From the NCBI GenBank assembly GCA_036365145.1, contig JAEOAD010000001.1:106269001-106333000 (forward strand): a DNA stretch of 64,000 nucleotides. Reading direction: 5' to 3'. Shown piece by piece: positions 44,304 to 56,640 of this stretch (position 1 is the stretch's first letter; each line of letters starts with the position of its first letter). Position numbers and translations under genes: made by a program. Below the pieces are notes generated by a model. It saw only the letters and a list, made by a program, of their open reading frames with translations, was not told the DNA's origin and did no database searches. This DNA comes from Orientallactaga sibirica. Taxonomy: Eukaryota > Chordata > Mammalia > Rodentia > Dipodidae.

Positions 44304-45719
44304 ATTGTCAACGATACCACGTTCTGTAAAATCTGCCCAGCCAGGAGATGCCAAGTAAATCTCTAAGCCCACTAGCCTTATGTTGACTTGGGCTCTGGCA
44401 GAGGTCAACTGGACCGCACAAGCGTACTTCGGGCCACCTCCCGAGCCTGAAAACATTTGTCAGGTTTTAAGTCCAAATTAACATCAGATGATGTTAGCCA
44501 TGGCGCTCTTCCTTTCTGTCATAAGATCACCCATTTGTAGAGCTGGAAAAGATCTAGTCCAATCCCGCCATGCTACAAATGAAGAAACTTGGCAGGCAGC
44601 GAGTCCAAGAGGGTCATCAAAGGACACCCTGCTGGATGGTAACAGAGACTGGGCCAGAACCAGCCTAGCCTCCTGACACTCCCCAAATCCCATTCTCTCC
44701 ACGATAGCCTGTCAGAGTTTCCAGATAACTAAAACATTGACAAGACCATGCCAGGGGCCCACCAGCTTCAGTCAATATTTGCCACCACAAAATTCCAGTA
44801 CCACCTAGAGCTTTAGGAATCTGTTTGCATGTGATTTCATGTGTTCAACTGGAACAAGATCGTTTTCGACTTTTCACTACGTGGTCAAGGCTGTCTGTTG
44901 GTTTAGGTAGACCACGTGGAGTGCTTTGTACTCCTCTGCCGGAGCTCCACTCCATAAATGTTCCATAAACATCCAGCCTGTTTCCTCTGTTTCATTACCC
45001 TCTGGAAAGGACCCACGGGACAAAGACTTTCTGGTCCCCTGAGGCACGCTGACCGGGGGTAGCAGAATTATGATGAGAGTTTTCTGGCATGTAGGCTTCG
45101 CTTAATGCAGCCAGTGAAGCGGAAGTCACTGAACCTGGGTTTGACTCCGGGTCTGGTCAGTCTCTGTCTAGTTCCTCTGCAAAGGTTCATGCTTGGTTTG
45201 GTCAGCAGAAGTCAAGGGGGGGTTAAGAAGCTTCAGCGCTGGTTTCCCCATATTGAGTAGGGCTGAGCACTCATTTCCAAGGTTGTCTGTGCTTGTCCCT
45301 GTTGTGAGGGCTTACCTGTCATGGCATCTTCTTTCTGGTTCCAGTGCTGGGTCTTGTAAATTCACCTGCTCACTCTCTCCCAAAGCCCTGTCCAGGGCAG
45401 ACATCCTTGTGCTTAGTCCTGAATGCCCTGGCTCTGCTCTGTCCTGCCTCCCTCTTAGGACTGCTCCAGTGCTAAAGGTTTGCCCAGACTAGCCCAGGAG
45501 GAAGCAGTTAGTGGCCCTGAGTCTGGATGACCGTGGACATACAGGTCTTATAACAGATGTCCCACCAGTTTTGAGGACCACTAAATTGAGCTGCTCTGTG
45601 GGGTCTCAGCTGGGTCTTACCCTCTTTAGGAGGAGCAGGGACCCTCCTTCAGGCCAGTTCCAGAGCGAGGCTGCCCATCTTAGCAAAATAAGGGGCCAAG
45701 CTGAACACATGATTTATAG

Positions 45720-45722
<3 letters not shown>
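44304..45722. other. 1.4-kb low-repeat intergenic island
   Basis: No gene recognised; only an MIR-like piece at 44510-44665. A palindromic E-box with inverted flanks occurs at 44878-44919. Confidence 0.4.
44510..44665 (-). mobile_element. MIR-like ancient SINE
   Basis: 'gagctggaaaagatctagtc', 'acaaatgaagaaacttggc' and 'agactgggccagaacc' resemble an ancient mammalian SINE in reverse. Confidence 0.5.

Positions 45723-45761
<39 letters not shown>
45723..45761. repeat. (CA)n microsatellite
   Basis: About 19 CA units followed by a G-rich run. Confidence 0.98.
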
Positions 45762-45766
<5 letters not shown>

Positions 45767-45769
45767 GGG

Positions 45770-46524
45770 GTGGGGGGGAGATCAACTTAAGCATCATTTC
45801 CCAGGTTATTGGCATGAAGGGAATATGGAACAAGGAATATGGACAACTCCCATTATGAAATCTAGGCTGTTGGATCTCTTAAGGTAAATCTGTTTATTTA
45901 CTCACATCTTTACAGCAATCTGATTTTTAAACGGAATTAAAATGCACCCACTAAATCAGAAAGGGGAACAGTTTGAAGATCTGAATACACTGATGGGCCA
46001 TCCCCTCCCCACCTATACATGTCACTGAGACGTGGAAAGTCACCAGCCATAGTAGAGGCCAAACCAAGACTCGATTTTGAGGACCTATTTTTGAAGCGTG
46101 CGTGTGTTTCTGGTTAAAAACGCACTAAATCTGGTAGCATAATGAATAGCCGCTGTTTCTATTTAAGATTTGTTGATCAAAAATCTGGGTTCATAATTCG
46201 TCCCCTTGACAGTTTGCAAAAAGCATGTGCCTTCCTTATACAACATTCTGATGGACCTCGCCCGGGCCTTGTCCTATGCCTGGGATCTTGTCTCTTTCCT
46301 CAAGCCCTGAGAAAGGTCAGGCAGGCAGTGTAGTGGGAACAAGCTGACAATCCCTGGGTGGAAAACAGGGCAATGTGAGGAGGCTGCCCAGGACCTACTT
46401 GCTCAGGCCTCCAGAGGCCAGAGAAGATGAAAATTCCCCATCGATTTAGTGAGGGGCATGTGCACAAAGCTGGGGTGTGGTCAGATTCACAAAGAGTGAT
46501 GTGCACTTTGAGTATCCCCTAAAG
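45770..46524. other. Intergenic, unassigned
   Basis: No gene or repeat recognised. Confidence 0.4.
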
Positions 46525-46534
46525 AATTGGCATA

Positions 46535-46694
46535 GGCCGGACATGGTGGCACACACCTTTAATCCCAGCACTCGAGAGGCAGAGGTAAGAGGATCACCAT
46601 TAGTTCAAGGCCACCTTAAGAATACATAGTGAATTCCAGGTCAGCTTGGGCCAGAGTGAGACCCTACTTCTTCAAAAAAAAAAAAAAAAAAAAA
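46535..46694 (+). mobile_element. B1 SINE with target duplication
   Basis: Forward B1 with a long A tail, flanked by 'aattggcata' (46525-46534) and 'aactggcata' (46695-46704). Confidence 0.95.
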
Positions 46695-46750
46695 AACTGG
46701 CATAGAGGCAGGGACAACAGGACAAGGTTACAGGAAGAGACAAGAAAAGG

Positions 46751-46932
46751 TGTGGGATGGTGAGATGGCTCAGCAGTTAAGGTACTTGCCTGCAAAGCCT
46801 AAGGACCCTGGTTCAGTTCCCTAGTACCCACATAATGCTAGATGCACAGAGTGGCGCAGACCTGGAGTTTGTTGGTTGCAGTGGCTGGAGGCCCTGCACC
46901 CATTCTTTTTATCTCTCCCTCTGCAAGTAAAA
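46751..46932 (+). mobile_element. DIP-type SINE, short subfamily
   Basis: 'tggtgagatggctcagcagt' head, 'gcagtggctggaggccctgc' body, and a decayed tail. Confidence 0.9.
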
Positions 46933-46934
46933 GG

Positions 46935-47755
46935 GCTGTTGTTAGCTACAGACTCTTGGGGATAGAAGGGGGTCATGAACTCCCAGGATTTTCTGGATCT
47001 TTAATTGATGGATCCAGTATCCCAAGGTAATCTTTCAGAGAAAAATGCAGCTAGAAGCCCAGTGCCCAGCGCTGGTGACGGGTGTATAGAAGGAGTGGAA
47101 TGGTGCTCAGGAGCCAGGCACAGCTCCAGTCCAATCTGCTCGTTTCAGCCCCAACCACTGCATGTTTGGAGACTGAGCTAAAGAGGTGTGCCCAAGACCC
47201 TCAGAGGTCGGCGGGACCATCCTCTGGGCTTCTGTTCTCACCTAGCCCAAGATGTTAAGTGATTCAGAAGTGAACTTGGCTACATTCCAGAGCCAACTGG
47301 AAATTGTTATGGATTTGCTAATGTTTTTTGATTGCTCAACATTCTAATCCTGTCAGGAGGGATAACAAATAAGGGCTAGGCAGCAGTTCTCACAACAGAT
47401 TGTTCTAGATCCAGAGGCTTGTCATGTGCCTTGCATTGTGTCTTGCTCCACCCCTCAGACCTGGGTATTGCTGTCCTACTGTGCACCTACTGCGTCCTCT
47501 CTCCTTACTTCAGATCACACTCTCCCAGCTCTGCCCAGGTCTCAGCAGATATTTCCACCACCCAGGCTCTCTGACCTATGTGCAGCCAGCATTTTGGTCA
47601 TGTCTCAATCTGACTAACTTTTTTTTTTTTTTTTTTTTAAGTGTTTCTGTCTGGTGCTGAGATCTGATGCTTAGGACTGGATTCATGTCTGATGCCATAA
47701 TCTCTGTATCTTCCACCATGCCTGATCTAATGCTTCCTGGATACAAGTATGTCAT
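46935..47755. other. Intergenic, unassigned
   Basis: Includes a T-run at about 47619-47638. No gene recognised. Confidence 0.4.
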
Positions 47756-47759
47756 TCCA

Positions 47760-47880
47760 GGGCTGCACACAGTACCACATACCTGTAATGTCCACACTTA
47801 GGAAGCAGTGATAGGACAATCATCAATTTGAACCCATTCTGGGCTATTCTATAGCAAGACCCTCTCTCAAAAATAAATGG
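47760..47880 (+). mobile_element. Old B1 SINE
   Basis: 'agtaccacatacctgtaatg' to 'agaccctctctcaaaaat'. Confidence 0.75.
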
Positions 47881-48080
47881 GATCTGGAGAGATGGCTTAG
47901 CGGTAAAGGCATTTGGCTGCAAAGCCAAAGGATCCTGGACCTACATTAGCCAGATGCACAAGGGAACGCATGCATCTGGAGTTTTTTTGAAGTGGCTGGA
48001 GGCCCTGGCATACCCATTTTCTCTCTCTCTCTGTGCCTCTTTCTCTCTCTCAAATAAATAAATAAATAAAATATGTGTAA
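47881..48080 (+). mobile_element. DIP-type SINE, short subfamily
   Basis: Inserted in the tail of the preceding B1. 'aaaaataaatggg' flanks both sides. Confidence 0.93.
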
Positions 48081-48092
48081 AAAAATAAATGG

Positions 48093-48376
48093 GCTGGGCT
48101 GGAGAGATGGTTAAGGCATTTGCTTGCAAAGCCTAAGAACTCATGTTCAAATCTCCAGGTCCCATGTAGCCAGATGCACAATGACACAAGCACGCAATGT
48201 CACATAAGCGCACAAGAGGGTGCACACATCTGGAGTTCATTTGCAATGGCTGAAGGCCCTGGTGTGCCCATTTTCTCTCTCTCACTGCCTCTTTCCCTTT
48301 TCTCTCTCTCTCTCACTGTCTCCCTCTCTTTCTCACTGTCTCTTTCCCTCTCTTTCTCTCTCTCTCAATAAATAAG
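48093..48376 (+). mobile_element. DIP-type SINE, long subfamily
   Basis: Head has lost 'cttagcg' (reads 'gagagatggttaaggcattt'). The CT-rich 3' region is expanded. Confidence 0.92.
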
Positions 48377-48770
48377 TGGGCTGGGGAGATAGCTCAGTAT
48401 ATGCAGCACTTCCCAAACAAGTATGGGGACCAGAGCTCAGATCCCCAGCACCCACATAAATGCCAGGCACATGTAGTAGCCTGCTTGTAATCCAGCCCTG
48501 GAAGGAGGAGGAGATAGGTGAGCTGAGGGCAAGCTGACTAGGATACTAGCTGAGTGAGTGAGCTCTGTGTTCAAGCGAGAGACCGTCCTGCCTAAATAAA
48601 GAGCTGTCTGATGGAGAAAGACACCGGGCATCAACCTCTGGGCTCCAACACACACGGACACACACACACCCATACACACTTGTTCCCACACTCGAGCAAA
48701 CCTGCATCCACATATGCATGCACACCACCCACATATACAGGCAAATGAAGATATAAGTAAGTGAATTCAT
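48377..48770 (+). mobile_element. B4-like composite SINE
   Basis: Head 'gggctggggagatagctcag', 'atccccagcacccacataa', then a CA-rich end with 'cacacccatacacacttg'. Confidence 0.75.
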
Positions 48771-50050
48771 CACTCAATGCTGAAGAAGAGAAGCTGAAGC
48801 ACCAAGATCATGAGTCAAGAACATGGTCAGCTGAAAGCAAAGCCCATTGATTTTCAGACGAACATTTCTCTCTGGAATGGAATGGAATGGAGCCTTCTGT
48901 TCAAGACCATCCCTTCCAGGCATGGGAGAGACAGGCGTGCGCTCTGAAGTCAGCCTGCTGCCTGAGTTTTACCTGCATGGTCTCAGCATGATGTGGATGC
49001 TAACACATAGTCGGGGTGTGGTCAGAGTTATGTGCCATGCAGCCCGCTCTTCTCTCTTGTGTTTTCTACTCAAATGGGGCTCCGTCTGTGCCAAGTGCTC
49101 AGGAGCCCCATGAGTCTAAGGCACATGAAAAGTTGGAAGAGGAAGCATGCTAAATAGACTTGCCTGTTCCTATTATTGCTGTTGTTATTTTTCAAGAGTC
49201 GGAAGGTCAACGAGTTTGTTCAAGCAGTCCACATTGAGAAGATTGTGTGCAAATGCCCCTTGTCATTTTAAATGGTGGCCCTTCCCTTCCTTTTTCCCCA
49301 CACCTGTATCTCAGTCCCCTCCTTGCTTGGCCTCTTTTAACCTCCTATGTACTATTTCCTACCTGTTCTCCCCTCTAGGTTAGGAGGCAAGGATGGAGGG
49401 ATCATCCCATTTAGTTGTCTGGCATATCCCCCAATGCCTGGCACATAGTAGGGTCACAATAAAGCTATTTAGAATGATTAAATGGCAAATCTGGACCTCA
49501 CTGGAATCTGTGAGCACTACCAGGTCCTGACCTCGGGTGATGGGTTCACTGCCACCCTCTCTAAACCTGTACCCCAACATCCATCACAGCACAGATCACA
49601 AAGGTGCTGTCTGAGCGCGGTGGAAGAAAGGCTGGCACCAGGCAGATACATCCAGCCCTGATCTTTGTCTTTATCTAGCTGTGTGGCTGGGGCAAGGCCT
49701 TTTGAACATGGAGGTCACCGGGCATCTTCCCACTCTCTTGGTCCAGCTTCCAGGCCTCCTTACAGAACCCAAAAGCATTTGAGTTTCTGCCCTTCTTGGT
49801 CGCCCTTGATCTAATCCAGTACAAGCAGCCATGGATACCCTGGAAAAATGAAACCCCAGCCACTCAAACTGTAGCTTGGGCAGACCAGGCAAGGAAACAG
49901 AGAGCAGGCCTCTTCTAGAAGGAAGGCAGGGACTGCAGCTCCAGCTGGCCTGCACTGGCCCTGGGCAGTCTGATCATGAGGAGCTGGGACAGTTGCTGAA
50001 CGCCTTGAAGTTGGGACAGTCCTTTGGGCGGGGCAGGAATCTGGATGGGA
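48771..50050. other. Low-repeat intergenic island
   Basis: Apart from an L2 end (49290-49490) nothing is recognised. No gene seen. Ends at a T-run of about 20 (50051-50070). Confidence 0.4.
49290..49490 (+). mobile_element. L2 3' end
   Basis: 'atgcctggcacatagtaggg' and 'tcacaataaagctatttag' are hallmarks of the L2 terminus. Confidence 0.75.
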
Positions 50051-50079
50051 AGTTTTTTTTTTTTTTTTTTCGTATTGGC

Positions 50080-50810
50080 AAGAATTTCTTTTCCATTTTC
50101 AGTGGCATTTATTTTCTTCAGGAACTGCTTTTAGTTTAAAGAGAAAAAGCAAACCAAAGCCACCTTCCCCTCTCAAGGAGGCTTTTTCTCTGACTGTGAG
50201 TCTCTGGTAAGAAAACCCATCTGCCAACGGTGGTACCCTGTTCCAAGATTGCCCTGCACCTCCTCTGCCTCTCAAAGTCTTGTTGGTCATGATTAATGGC
50301 CGGCTGTGGAGAGGCTGGGTGGCCTTCAGGTGGTGGCCACAAGGTCAGCAATAGATGAACTTTTGGTGCAAGAACATAAATTGGAGCTGCCAGCCAAGCA
50401 TGCAAAATTGCCCAGCTGAGACTAATTTATGTCTCTTTCCCCCTCCCTCCTCCTCCCTCTGTCTACAGTACTCAATTCTTATTAACAACGTAGAGACATT
50501 GCCTGGTAGATATCTAAAAGGGATACAAATGACCCGATCATATTTTCTATCCTAAGATAGCTCCAGAAAGTCCTCAGGTGTGGGTCTACCTAAGACTGAA
50601 TTCTGCTACAGAGAGCTCTGCCATCCCACATGGGGCCATGTGCTCACCAACTGTGGCCAGTCCAAACTGAGACGGGCAATTTGAGATAAGTCCTGATTTC
50701 AACGATTCAATGTGATCTTCCCAGCTCAGATAGTAACAACTCAGGAGTCACACTTACACTGATTCCATACTGAAATGATCATATTTGGAGTATAGTAGTT
50801 TAAACAGAAT
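50080..50810. other. Low-repeat island, enhancer-like composition
   Basis: No ORF of note and no repeat. Dense motif-like words such as 'gattaatgg', 'caaggtca' and 'cccagctgag' occur within 50.2-50.45 kb. Function unknown. Confidence 0.3.
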
Positions 50811-50821
50811 CATTAATAATT

Positions 50822-50965
50822 GTTTTTGTTTTATTTTTTGTTTTATTTTTTGTTTTCTGAGGCTGACCTGGAATTCACTATATAGTCTCAGGCTGGCCTT
50901 GAACTCAGTGATCCTCCTACCTCTGCCAGAGTGCTGGGATTAAAGGCATGCACCACCAGGCCCGG
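50822..50965 (-). mobile_element. B1 SINE, partly deleted
   Basis: Reverse B1. The segment between the tail and 'ggctgacctggaattcacta' is short, and 'ctctgccagagtgctgg' shows a small deletion. Confidence 0.9.
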
Positions 50966-50978
50966 CTTACTTTCTCAT

Positions 50979-51775
50979 CTTGTTTTTTTGTTTAATATAT
51001 TTATTTATTTATTTTAATTTTACATTCATGTTGGTGCCTCCGGTAACCTCCTCCCTGTCCACCCCCCTCCAAAGGGACCCTCCTCATTGGGAAATGTGGG
51101 TCGTGAATTATGGGGGTAGCCAACAGTTATGGGGGAGAGGCAAAGCCTCTGTGCATAATGACCCCATTTGTGGCTCTAACACTCTTTCTGCCCCCTCTTC
51201 CGTGAATTTCCCTGAGCCATGTTGGGTTCATTTTAGTTCTACTTCAATGAGGACTTAGGAGCCTCTGTGTCTCTGAATATCTGGCTGACTAGGTGTTGAG
51301 TGTTCTCTGTGTTTATCTCCTTCAGCCTTTTTCTGGTGTCAGGTTCACCAAGAAAGCTGTACTCTTGCACATTTCCCCTGTTACTCTATGGCTACCCAAG
51401 CAACTGGGGGAAAATGACTGACATCTGTCCAGACAACTCACAGTCTAAGATACTCAGTGGTAAACAACCTGACATGATGCTCAAACAAGTGCAATAGAGG
51501 CACACAGCCATGGTGGGTAACCAACTGCTCTTGATTTGGCTAATTGATCCACTCAGTGGAATGGAACTCATAGCTGGAACTGGGAAACAAGTCAAAACCA
51601 TGTCCAAAAAAATGAGCCCATTTTCCAATATCAAGCTCTCATCAATTGTGGGCTATAAGAGGGCCTACACATATAAAATTCTCTCTATCCGGTACTGACT
51701 TCTCTCTCCATTGGAGAATTTGCTTCTCTTTTTCAGATGGACGCCAAACCTGAAAGGAGGATCAGCCTATCACAC
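50979..51775 (-). mobile_element. 5'-truncated L1 3' end
   Basis: T/A-rich start then rodent L1-type 3' UTR read backwards. Perfect 13-bp duplication 'cttactttctcat' at 50966-50978 and 51776-51788, the left copy overlapping the end of the B1. Confidence 0.85.
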
Positions 51776-51874
51776 CTTACTTTCTCATTTTTAATGTGAC
51801 TAATAGAAAGTGTAAAAATACATATATAACTTGTGTTGTATTTTGTTGGGTGGTACTACTATAGAACTTGGTTT

Positions 51875-52113
51875 TGAGGGCAGTTGAGATGGCTAGGTAG
51901 ATAAAAGCACTTTGTGTATAGCTCTGTGTACCCCATGTAAAAAAGTCAGAAACTGTGATGGGCTTCTGAAATCCCGGAACACCTACAAGTAGGGAGACAG
52001 GAGAGTTTGGCAGAAGCCAACTACTGCGTGAACAGAGCAGCGAACAAGAGATCCTGCCTCAAAAGAGGCAGAAGGCAAGAATGGAGAACTGACTTGTAAG
52101 CTGTTCTCTGGCC

Positions 52114-52159
<46 letters not shown>

Positions 52160-52160
52160 C
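51875..52160 (+). mobile_element. B4-like composite SINE, diverged
   Basis: 'gggcagttgagatggctagg', 'agatcctgcctcaaaagagg' and a terminal (AC)n tract from 52114. Confidence 0.65.
52114..52160. repeat. (AC)n microsatellite
   Basis: More than 20 AC units with one AG/GC interruption at the right; arises from the SINE tail. Confidence 0.97.
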
Positions 52161-52399
52161 AGACCTACACTTTGCCTTGCCCACCTTCCTTACATCTTCA
52201 CTCCATGTTTCACAAGTGGTGAGATATAAAACTTCACTATTATACTTCTCACTAATGCACTCCAAAACTCCTGAGAAAGAAGATGAAATTGGGACCTTCA
52301 TCAGTCCACAGCTCCAAAAGAGATTGAATTCCCAATTTGTCTCTAAAGTCCAATTAGTCATTTCTTTAGTAGACACTGTTCCCTTTGTAGATTCTGTTC

Positions 52400-52515
52400 T
52401 GGAATTCTGGAATTCACTATGTAGTCTCAGGGTGGCCTCAAACTCACAGCAATCCTCCTACCTCTGCTTCCCAAGTGCTGGGATTAAAGGTGTGCACCAC
52501 CGCCACCCCTGGCTC
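52400..52515 (-). mobile_element. B1 SINE, truncated
   Basis: Reverse B1 lacking its tail portion. Confidence 0.88.
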
Positions 52516-52529
52516 TGTAGTAAAGTTTA

Positions 52530-52780
52530 AAAAAATTATTATTATTTTATTTGAGAGAGACAGAGAGAGGAAGAAGCAGAGAGAGAGAATGGGTTCTCCA
52601 GGTCCTTTTCAGGTGCTGTGAACGAACTCCAGACATGTGCGCCCCCCTTTGTGCATGTGCGACATTGCGCACTTGCATCACTTTTTGTGTCTGCCTAAAG
52701 GTGAAACCTGGAGATTTAAATAAGTGTTCTTCGGCTTCGCAGGCAGGTGCCTTAACTGCTAAGCCATCTCTCAGTCCCAT
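52530..52780 (-). mobile_element. DIP-type SINE, long subfamily
   Basis: Reverse copy flanked by 'gtagtaaa' words (about 52518 and 52785). Ends 'taagccatctctcagtccc'. Confidence 0.92.
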
Positions 52781-53077
52781 CCGTAGTAAACTTTCTGACA
52801 GTATGCAGGAGTATCCTGTCTTACGACACTATTTTTTTTCTTTCAAGTTTGGCATTCTGAAATCTAAGCAGTAAAAGATCCCTTCACACACATATACTAA
52901 ATTATTGTATGGTAAGAGCTTGATTTGGTGTGTACAATCACCCCATAGCAAAACAATACTAATAAGAACTTCACGTGGTCAGATGGTAGGTGGAGCACAG
53001 CCACACATTAAAATGTTATCATATTAACAATGGCTTTAAAAGGTGCTTCACAACATGAGAAAATACTCATGATACCT

Positions 53078-53290
53078 ATTTTTATTTTTTTTCTATTTTT
53101 ATTATTAAATAGAAACTTTGTATGGACATACCATGTGTTGGTACCATCATTCTCCCTACTCCACTGAGGGCCCTCCTTAGTGGGATTGCTGGTATTCACC
53201 ATGGAGTTGTGGGTTATAAGTTGTGAGAGCAGCAGTCTGTCATTGTTGTGTGGAGGGGCTATGACTCTGGATGTTCTGTCCCACCCTGTG
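53078..53290 (-). mobile_element. L1 3' UTR fragment
   Basis: T-rich start followed by 'ttagtgggattgctgg' and 'gtgggttataagttgtgaga', similar in layout to 51060-51180. Confidence 0.6.
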
Positions 53291-53502
53291 GATCTTAAAA
53301 TCTTTCCTCAGGGCTACCTGTTTTTTAAATCAAGTTGGAAGAAGATTCTTCAGAACTGTAATAGCTATTCTCTCTAAGTAGAGGTATTCAGGAATAATTT
53401 ATTTTTGTAGTCATATTTTCTATACATTCTCTTTAGTAATATCGATCACTTTAATCATTAGCTTACTTTAATAATTCTTTAAAGAAGAAAAATATCACAC
53501 TT

Positions 53503-53711
53503 TAAAAAAAATTTTTAATTATTTTATTTTTAGAAAGAGTGAGAGCGAGAGGCACCAGGGGTTCAGCCACTTGCGCCACCTTGTGGGCATGTGCAACCTT
53601 ACACTTGTCTCACCTTTGTGCATCTGGCTTACATGGGATCTGGAGAGTTGAACATGGGTCCTTGGCTTCACAGGCAAGCACCTTAACTGCTAAGCCATCT
53701 CTCCAGCCCAA
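53503..53711 (-). mobile_element. DIP-type SINE
   Basis: Reverse copy between 'atcacacttt' and 'tctcacactttt' flanks (53491-53502 and 53712-53722 region). Confidence 0.9.
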
Positions 53712-54034
53712 GTCTCACACTTTTCTAAGTCTCATGGTATTGGAGGCTTTGTTTGATTCTATGGTGAATGCCTGGCCAAGCTAGGAAGTCTGCTGGCTTC
53801 AGAAAAGGACACAGTCCTTAGTACACAATGTTCAGTTAAGATTTGGCTAAAATCAAATGAAGATTTAAGAATAAGGCTTAAAGAACTATGTAAGTCAACT
53901 TTAAATTGTTAAGTTTCATTTTCAAGTGAATGATACTGAAAACAACTGTGATGAGTAGAGTGAAGTGTGACTACATGAACTTTTGATGAAAAGGTGCTCC
54001 TCTGGGAGAACGAAGACACCAATGCTGGTCACTC

Positions 54035-54620
54035 TGATTGGGCTGTCAAAAAAGACCACAGAGGGGATGGCTGCAGTCATCGAATATAATTTTTCACAGT
54101 TCCAGAGGCTAGAAGTCCAAGGATAAAGTTTAGGCCCATTTGCTTTCTCCCAAGGACTATCTCCTTGGTTTGCAAATGATCCCTCTTACTACAAGTTCAT
54201 GTGGGCTTCTATTTAAGTTTGTTAGCTATGTTGATTTATTCTTATAAGGGTACCAGTCAGATCAGATTACAGCTACTCTAATGACCCCATTTGAATTTAG
54301 GTACTGCTTTTTAATTTATTTTTAATTGATATATATTTTTATTTATTTATGAGAGAGAGAGAGGGGCAGATAGAGAAAATTGGTGCACCAAGACCTCCAG
54401 CCCCTGCAAATGGACTCCAAACACATGCGCCACCTTGTGCATCTGGCTTATGCAGGTTCTGGGGAATTGAACCTGGGTCCTTAAGCTTCACAGGCAAGCT
54501 CCTTAACTGCTAAGCCATCTTACTTCTTTAAAGGTCCTTCTAAAACAGTCACATGCTGAACTACTAGAGCTAGGGCTTCAGTGTGTCAGTTATGGTGGTG
54601 TCCTAATTCAGTCCGCAATC
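54035..54620 (-). mobile_element. MLT1/MST-like MaLR LTR split by SINE
   Basis: 'acagttccagaggctagaag' (left) and 'gtcagttatggtggtgtcct' (right) frame the insertion at 54306-54525. Ancient. Confidence 0.65.
54306..54525 (-). mobile_element. DIP-type SINE nested in MaLR
   Basis: T/A-rich tail, (GA)n, 'caaatggactccaaacacat' and the head 'aactgctaagccatctta'. Confidence 0.9.
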
Positions 54621-56152
54621 CTGTGTGATTCTGCTTGAAAGTCTGGGAGGTGAGGGAGCTGAGCAGGTATTTGAGAACCATGGACAAAAAAAACTTCAGG
54701 GAGTGGGGGTGGTTGGAAAGACATTAATTCTCTGGTGCTTTCAGACAATGTGCTTGGGGTGATAGGTTGGCATGTAGTCTGATATGCATTTAAAGAGGAT
54801 CTCTGGAGGGCAGTTGAGGAAGGGGGAGTTGAGGTACCCTATTAGAAGAGTCCAAATGCAACAGATCCTTTTACCTTGCCTTGCCTCAGCAATTGGACTT
54901 GACCCTTACTAATGAAAATCCCTATGGAGTCTTCCCTCTTAGTTTCCTGTCTTTTGTTGTATTTTTTTTTTTTTTTTTTAGGTCTGGAGGTAAAAATGAC
55001 TAATGTGCGTGAGACAGCAGAGGTGTTGCTTATTAACACAGAGTACTTAAATAAAGATAATCTTGGCAAACAAGTGTTGGAGTTGAAGGAAAAGATAACC
55101 TTTGTTCCCCAAATAAAAATATCACCGAATTGAATAAACATGGCTCTGCTTCTCTGTGCCTACACAGCCAATGTGAAAACTGACGTCCATTATCTAGACA
55201 GCTCTGTCTTGTCCTGGGAGCTTTCCCCAGTGTTGTTCCTTTCTAGAAAATGATGAAATCCTGAACCATTTAAATACCAGAGGTGTAGTCTGGTTTCTCT
55301 TCAGATGGTATAAATCTTTCACCTTTTAAACGTGAGAGGTAAAATGAGTGCCTCCGTCCACAATTCTCTTTTCTAAAATGTGGAGCTTCCATAGGGTACA
55401 GGTAGTCCAATTCTTTCTTAACCTTGGACATGCTCCCCACTCCTTCCACTTGCCAAGTTCCCCAGGAAAGGAACTGGAGAGGAAAGAAGGCACTTAACAC
55501 GCAAACTGTCAACGCGCTATGATGGAGCCTGCTTTTCTTATTGAAATGGAGATTTTAGGTCAGAGAACCAACCAACCAACCAAAAAAGATGAAAAAAAAA
55601 AATCCAAACAGAACAAACTCATGGGTATGCAGGCTCCTGGATGACTACTTAACTCTTCCTTTCACAGGGAGATGGGACAGCGTGCCTTTGGCCTCCCAGG
55701 AAACATGGCATTGCTCCCTGCCTACACAGAATAGATTTAATTTGCCTTCTATTTTAAGGCTTGGCCCATATTTTGTCCCTTCCCTTATTTTCCTGTTACC
55801 TCATCTCTCTTGCAAACTGAATGCTAATATTTTATCATGGCCTGACACCTTAAGTCCTTTTTGAAACCCATCCAGCCACGCTCACCTCGGCAAATAGTGC
55901 TTGCAGGCCCTCGCTGATCATGTGCCAGCGAAGTCTTTCTTTCTCCTCCCACTTTGTCTCCAAAAGAAGACCAGAGAGTGGAAAAGGGCCCGGCTAGCTT
56001 AGTCTTAACCGTTTGTAGTATTAGCTGGGTATTGGTGAAGGTGAAGTTCAGAGGGCATCCAACAGAGGGTCCATTTTTTGCATCTTGAGTAGTTCTGGGC
56101 TGAAGGCTTGAATTCATAAATGTTGAAGCCCTACCCTCCAATGTGATGGTAC
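54621..56152. other. 1.5-kb low-repeat intergenic island
   Basis: No recognised repeat except a T-run at 54961-54979. Contains the exon-like ORF noted separately. Confidence 0.4.
54983..55137 (+). other. Exon-like ORF after pyrimidine tract
   Basis: A 20-base T-run ending in TAG is followed by an open frame rich in Glu/Lys/Leu ending TGA at about 55131-55133, with an AATAAA hexamer inside its end. No domain is recognised. It may be a chance arrangement. Confidence 0.2.
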
Positions 56153-56383
56153 ATATTTTTAAAATTTTTTTCTTTATTTATTTGAGAGAGAGAGAGGAAT
56201 AGGCAGGGGGGAGAGAGAGAGGAGGGGGAGAGGAGGGCGCGCCAGGGTCTCCAGCCACTGCAAATGAACTCCAGGTGCATATACCCCCTTGTGCATCTGG
56301 CTTACATGGATCCCGGGTAATTGAACCTGGATCCTTTGGCTTTGTAGGCAACCACTTTAACCACTAAGTCATTTATACAGCCC
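56153..56383 (-). mobile_element. DIP-type SINE
   Basis: Reverse copy with a strong GA-rich stretch (56184-56235). The head is mutated to 'ctaagtcatttatacagccc'. Confidence 0.9.
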
Positions 56384-56640
56384 TTTGGGAAGTGACTAGG
56401 GTTAGGCGAGGTCATGCAGTAGGGGTCTCATGATGGGCTTAGTGCCTGTATGAGAAAAACCAGAGAAGCTGAAGCGCCCTGCTCGCCGTTTGAAGACAAA
56501 ACAGGAAGATGGCTGTCTGCCAGCAAGGGTTCAGGTTCTGTACCAGGAATGGAATCTGCTTGCACCTTGACCTTGGAGTTCTCTCTCTCTGGAACTATAA
56601 GAGATAGCTGTTGTGTACAGCCCATGCTGATTATGACTTT

